A stretch of 64,000 bases of DNA from Clostridia bacterium (GTDB lineage Bacteria; Bacillota; Clostridia; Oscillospirales; Acutalibacteraceae): NCBI GenBank assembly GCA_017428625.1, contig JAFRQM010000049.1, positions 1 to 64,000 of the forward strand, read 5' to 3'. Shown here piece after piece: positions 60,865 to 64,000 of the stretch (positions are counted from its first letter, which is position 1; every line of letters starts with the position of its first letter). The translations under genes were made by a program, and so were the position numbers. The notes below the pieces were generated by a model. That model was not told the origin of the DNA and ran no database searches. It saw only the letters and a list, made by a program, of their open reading frames with translations.

Positions 60865-62127
60865 TCAATATTTTTCTCTTCTGCGTTTCTGAACAGCCCT
60901 GAAAACAACAAACGCAATCACTGCAAGTAGAAATACGCCTATGCAAATGCCGTATTTGATTGTTTCGGATGTGAAGGCTTCGCCGTTGTCAATGCTTGCC
61001 GATGTGTTTTCGCCGAAGAAAAGAGACCTGTATGAAGAACCTGTTGCGTTATAGTTTTTTACATCGTCCCACAAAGTGCTTTCAAGCGCCAGTATTTTCG
61101 GCGGCAAATTTGTAAACAGCTGAGTTTTGAAAGCGCCCTCTTCAGGGTAAAGAAGTTCGTCCTCATAATATTCATAATCCGGGTTATCATAAACAGCACT
61201 GTTCGGGCTGCCGTAACAGATATATTCCGCGTTCGCAAGAGCAATATCGGGTTCATTTAGAAAATTTAAGTATAACTCAGCCGCAAGTTTGTTTTTTGCG
61301 CCTTTGAGAATACAGGCTGCGTCAACAAAATAGTTTACCCCTTCTTTCGGGTAAACAAAAGCAAGGTCATCATTGTTTTCTTTCATCAGGTAATAGTCGC
61401 CTACATAGTAAGGGGCAAGAGCGGCTTCTCCCGATTCCATTTTAAGAAACACTTCGTCATTGACATAAACCGGGTTGACAGATTTCTGTTCCTTAAGAAG
61501 AGCGGCGGCAACTCGCCAGCCTTCCTCCGTGTCCATATTGTAATCCTGACCCAGAATACTCTGTGCAATGGCAAAAGCGTCACGCGGGTTGTTGAACATG
61601 AGAATGTTGTTTGTGTATCTTTCATCCCATAAGGCGGTCCAACTTTCGGGCGCCTCTTCAACCATTTTCGAATTATAAATCAGACCTACATAACTGACGG
61701 TGTAGGGCACGGAGTATTCGCCTGTCGGGTCATAGTCGAGGTTACGGTATTTTTCGGGAATATATGAAAAATTGGGGATATTGTCAAAATCAATTTTTTC
61801 AAGCATATCTTCCGAAATCATACGCTCAATCATATAATCCGACGGAATGACTACATCGTATGAAACACCGCCGCTTTTAAGTTTGGAATACATTACTTCG
61901 TTGTTGTCGTATGTGTCATAAACAACTTTTATTCCGTATTTTTTGGTAAATTCCGCGTTAACATCAATGGCTCCGTCCGCGCCGTCCGATATATATTCGC
62001 CCCAGTTGTAAACATAGAGCGTTGTTCCCCTGAGTGCTTCAATTTCGCTGTCAGACGCCGCGAAGGCAACACTGAGGGGCAGAAGCATTGTAATTAGCGC
62101 AAAAAAAACGCTGAACAATCTTTTCAT
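60865..62127 (-). CDS. potD: Spermidine/putrescine-binding protein with C-terminal membrane anchor
   Basis: Solute-binding protein of a polyamine ABC importer. A cleavable signal peptide ends near AFA-A at 22-23, with no lipobox. The mature part begins LYVYNWGEYIS, the PotD hallmark, and keeps the SYVGLIYN and YPKEGVNYFVDA segments. Unlike usual Gram-positive PotD, it ends with a hydrophobic helix (about 386-410) and a basic KRRREKY tail, so it is probably anchored by its C-terminus. ATG 62127 follows GGAG. It is the last gene of potABCD. Confidence 0.92.
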   Translation of the reverse strand: MKRLFSVFFALITMLLPLSVAFAASDSEIEALRGTTLYVYNWGEYISDGADGAIDVNAEFTKKYGIKVVYDTYDNNEVMYSKLKSGGVSYDVVIPSDYMIERMISEDMLEKIDFDNIPNFSYIPEKYRNLDYDPTGEYSVPYTVSYVGLIYNSKMVEEAPESWTALWDERYTNNILMFNNPRDAFAIAQSILGQDYNMDTEEGWRVAAALLKEQKSVNPVYVNDEVFLKMESGEAALAPYYVGDYYLMKENNDDLAFVYPKEGVNYFVDAACILKGAKNKLAAELYLNFLNEPDIALANAEYICYGSPNSAVYDNPDYEYYEDELLYPEEGAFKTQLFTNLPPKILALESTLWDDVKNYNATGSSYRSLFFGENTSASIDNGEAFTSETIKYGICIGVFLLAVIAFVVFRAVQKRRREKY

Positions 62128-62146
62128 ATTTACCACTCCGTAAAAG

Positions 62147-62953
62147 TTAATGTCTCTTTCTGCTCTTTTCTTCACTCTTAACCTGCGCAATATTATAGAG
62201 AATAAGCAATATAAGAATACTCACAAATATTATGGCGGAAAGCGCATACATATCCGGCTTGACACGCTTTTTGGTCATTGAGAAAATAACAATAGGCAAT
62301 GTCTGAAAACCGGGACCGCTTGTGAAATAACTTATAATGAAATCGTCAAGTGAGAGTGTGAAAGCCATAATCAGACCGGTGATAATACCGGGAGAGATTG
62401 CCGGCAGAACAACTTTGAAAAACGCCGAACCAGGTTTGCAACCAAGGTCCATGGCAGCTTCCGCAAGGTTTTTGTCTGTCTGCCTGAGTTTCGGCAGAAC
62501 GGTCAGAATAACATAGGGCAGGTTAAAAGTTATATGTGCTATCAGCATTGTGCCGAAACCGAGAACAGCATTTATGCGAAGAATTCTTCCTATAAACACA
62601 AACAGCAGCATCATTGAAACACCCGTTACAATTTCAGGGTTCATCATCGGGATATTTGTAGTTGCCGTAATGGCGGAGCGAAGCGCGCCTTTTCGCAGTT
62701 TTTCAATTCCCACAGACGCCGCTGTGCCGAGCACTGTCGCAATAACAGATGAACAAACGGCAAGCAGCAGAGTATTGTAAAGCGCGTGCAAAGTGGAGCC
62801 GTCGGCAAAAAGTGTTTTATACCACTGCAGCGAAAAGCCGTTAAAAACTATTGTGCTTGTTGATGAGTTGAACGAATAAAGCAGAAGAACGGCGATGGGC
62901 GCGTAAAGAAACATAAAAACGAGCGCCGTGTAGATACGGGAAAGTGTTTTCAT
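62147..62953 (-). CDS. potC: Spermidine/putrescine ABC transporter permease PotC
   Basis: Membrane permease of 268 residues with six hydrophobic segments. The EAA-type coupling loop NLAEAAMDLGCKPGSAFFKVVLP near 165-187 is conserved. Overlaps potB by four bases. Confidence 0.93.
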   Translation of the reverse strand: MKTLSRIYTALVFMFLYAPIAVLLLYSFNSSTSTIVFNGFSLQWYKTLFADGSTLHALYNTLLLAVCSSVIATVLGTAASVGIEKLRKGALRSAITATTNIPMMNPEIVTGVSMMLLFVFIGRILRINAVLGFGTMLIAHITFNLPYVILTVLPKLRQTDKNLAEAAMDLGCKPGSAFFKVVLPAISPGIITGLIMAFTLSLDDFIISYFTSGPGFQTLPIVIFSMTKKRVKPDMYALSAIIFVSILILLILYNIAQVKSEEKSRKRH

Positions 62954-63771
62954 ATCACTATTTCCCCCTCGTCCGAAAACTTGTTCATAAACGCCATACT
63001 GATAAGAATAAGAATCATCAGAACAAGTGAGAGCGCCGCTCCCAGATTGTAGTTGTATGACTGCTGAAACTGTCTTTCAATAACATCGCCGATAAGGTCA
63101 AACGAGCCGCCGCCGAGTTTCTGTGAAATATAAAATGTGCTGACAGAGGGCACAAAAACCATTGTTACTCCGCTTACAATTCCCGGCAGGCTCAGCGGAA
63201 TAATGCACTTGCGTATGACTGTAAGACGGTTTCCGCCGAGGTCCTGACACGCCTCAACCATTGAGTAATCAAGCTTTGCCATAACGGAATAAATAGGCAG
63301 AATCATATAAGGCAGAAAATTGTAAACCATACCCAGAATAACAGCCCCGCCTGTGTTAATCATATGAACGGGGTGAATACCGAGTTTTGTAAGAAAAGTG
63401 TTAATTATTCCCGTGTCCTGCAGAATAGCCATCCAGGAATAGGTTCTTATAAGAAAGCTCATCCACATAGGCAGCATAACAAGCATAACCATTGTGCGCT
63501 GAATCTTATCCGTTTTCTGCGCAATTATGTAAGCCGTCGGGAAGGCGATTATAAGGCAGATGAGAGTTGCTTCAATGCCGAACCAGATGGAACGCAAAAA
63601 TGTCGGCAGATATTTTGAAAGCGCCTGAACATTTTCAAGCGTGAAATCGCCCGCTGATGTTGTAAATGAATAATACACAACAAAAAACAGGGGGGCGATA
63701 ATAAACAGCGCCGCCCATATAATGTAAGGCGAAACCGTCAGTTTTGAGTTTAAAGAAGAGCGGCGGTTCAT
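62950..63771 (-). CDS. potB: Spermidine/putrescine ABC transporter permease PotB
   Basis: Membrane permease of 273 residues with six hydrophobic segments and the coupling loop MVEACQDLGGNRLTVIRK near 180-197. It overlaps potA and potC by four bases each. Confidence 0.93.
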   Translation of the reverse strand: MNRRSSLNSKLTVSPYIIWAALFIIAPLFFVVYYSFTTSAGDFTLENVQALSKYLPTFLRSIWFGIEATLICLIIAFPTAYIIAQKTDKIQRTMVMLVMLPMWMSFLIRTYSWMAILQDTGIINTFLTKLGIHPVHMINTGGAVILGMVYNFLPYMILPIYSVMAKLDYSMVEACQDLGGNRLTVIRKCIIPLSLPGIVSGVTMVFVPSVSTFYISQKLGGGSFDLIGDVIERQFQQSYNYNLGAALSLVLMILILISMAFMNKFSDEGEIVI

Positions 63772-64000
63772 AAATCTTCTTCCTCCCCGCTGTTTTCCTC
63801 ATCTTCAGGCTCTTCGGCGTTTGAAAGTTCTTCATACTCCTCGCTGAATGAACTGTAATCGCCGAACATACCGGAGTATTCCGATTTTTTCATTATGTGT
63901 ATTGCGTCGGGCTCAATATAAAGACCTATGCGGTCGCCCTCCGCCTGATAATCGGTTGACTGAATCATCCATTTGAAACCGCCGATGTCAACAATCATTT
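63768..64000 (-). CDS. potA: PotA ATPase, C-terminal part only (gene runs off the window)
   Basis: Only the last ~77 residues are inside the window: a TOBE-like beta domain (IVDIGGFKWMIQ, GDRIGLYIEPDAIHIM) and a long acidic tail rich in Glu and Asp. The ATPase motifs lie beyond 64000. Assignment to PotA rests on the order A-B-C-D and the overlap with potB. Confidence 0.82.
   Translation of the reverse strand, partial: MIVDIGGFKWMIQSTDYQAEGDRIGLYIEPDAIHIMKKSEYSGMFGDYSSFSEEYEELSNAEEPEDEENSGEEEDL

Noticed and set aside
1-64000. tRNA, rRNA, CRISPR, prophage or plasmid modules
   Set aside because: No cloverleaf, ribosomal RNA, repeat-spacer array, integrase, phage structural gene or replication gene was found when reading through the window.

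Overview
This window looks like chromosomal DNA from a strictly anaerobic, gut-type member of the Clostridia (Oscillospiraceae/Lachnospiraceae-like). The evidence is a complete six-gene Rnf complex, pyruvate formate-lyase with its activase, a SCIFF peptide with its radical-SAM maturase, high-molecular-weight rubredoxin, a PyrR-attenuated uracil permease unit, moderate GC, strong GGAGG ribosome binding sites and SigA-type promoters. Assignment below class level cannot be made by reading alone. No rRNA, tRNA, CRISPR array or intact transposase was seen.

Layout. 1-237: a string of hairpins (possibly the end of a small mobile element) followed by a perfect consensus promoter. 238-2211: an old-yellow-enzyme/2-enoate-reductase type flavoenzyme. 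2351-6084: an L-fucose unit (mutarotase, RhaB-type kinase, isomerase). 6143-10506 (minus): SCIFF peptide, its maturase, an MBL-fold hydrolase, a flavin reductase-rubredoxin fusion and a metallophosphoesterase. 10588-15322 (minus): UPF0251 regulator, pflB, pflA and an Orn/Lys/Arg-type decarboxylase behind a 20-bp palindrome. 15532-18507 (minus): an exported LCAT-like alpha/beta-hydrolase and a lipid kinase. 18603-20707: promoter, PyrR RNA element, pyrR and uracil permease. 20763-24351: a ComEC-like MBL protein, an RNA methyltransferase, and the NfeD/SPFH pair (minus). 24487-27162: ROK kinase, SIS isomerase and an inositol-2-dehydrogenase-like enzyme. 27298-30439: metG, tatD and a lipoprotein. 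30506-34826: a membrane Ser/Thr kinase with a BspA-like leucine-rich sensor, its PP2C phosphatase and a small LRR_5-like protein. 34823-35926: an iron alcohol dehydrogenase. 36028-43170: apbE, NusG-II protein, Gx transporter and rnfCDGEAB with a clear promoter and terminator.

43181-49183 (minus): a seven-gene unit with a Gld-type ABC transporter (ATPase, permease, GldG-like, DUF4340, PDZ lipoprotein), an NpmA-like 16S rRNA methyltransferase and a hypoxanthine-DNA glycosylase. 49328-51992 (minus): uridine phosphorylase, HAD phosphatase and a metallophosphoesterase. 52126-53214: a ferredoxin-type aldo/keto reductase. 53267-59545 (minus): two units, one with a zinc-ribbon membrane protein, an exported zinc-ribbon/Ig-like protein and a GPH transporter, the other with a membrane-tethered XRE regulator and an AlkP-LamG protein. 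59835-60749: a stand-alone E2 acyltransferase domain. 60865-64000 (minus): potABCD, with potA cut by the window edge.

Functionally, the window links fermentation (PFL, alcohol dehydrogenase), ferredoxin-NAD energy coupling (Rnf, with ApbE flavinylating RnfD and RnfG), pyrimidine salvage, fucose and inositol use, and polyamine supply (decarboxylase plus Pot uptake). The observations I would check first are the NpmA-like A1408 methyltransferase homologue (43662-44318), the kinase/phosphatase/LRR sensor locus (30857-34826), the coupling of SCIFF maturation to an MBL hydrolase, the palindrome-controlled UPF0251-pfl operon, and the extracytoplasmic zinc-ribbon/Ig-like protein with its GPH transporter.
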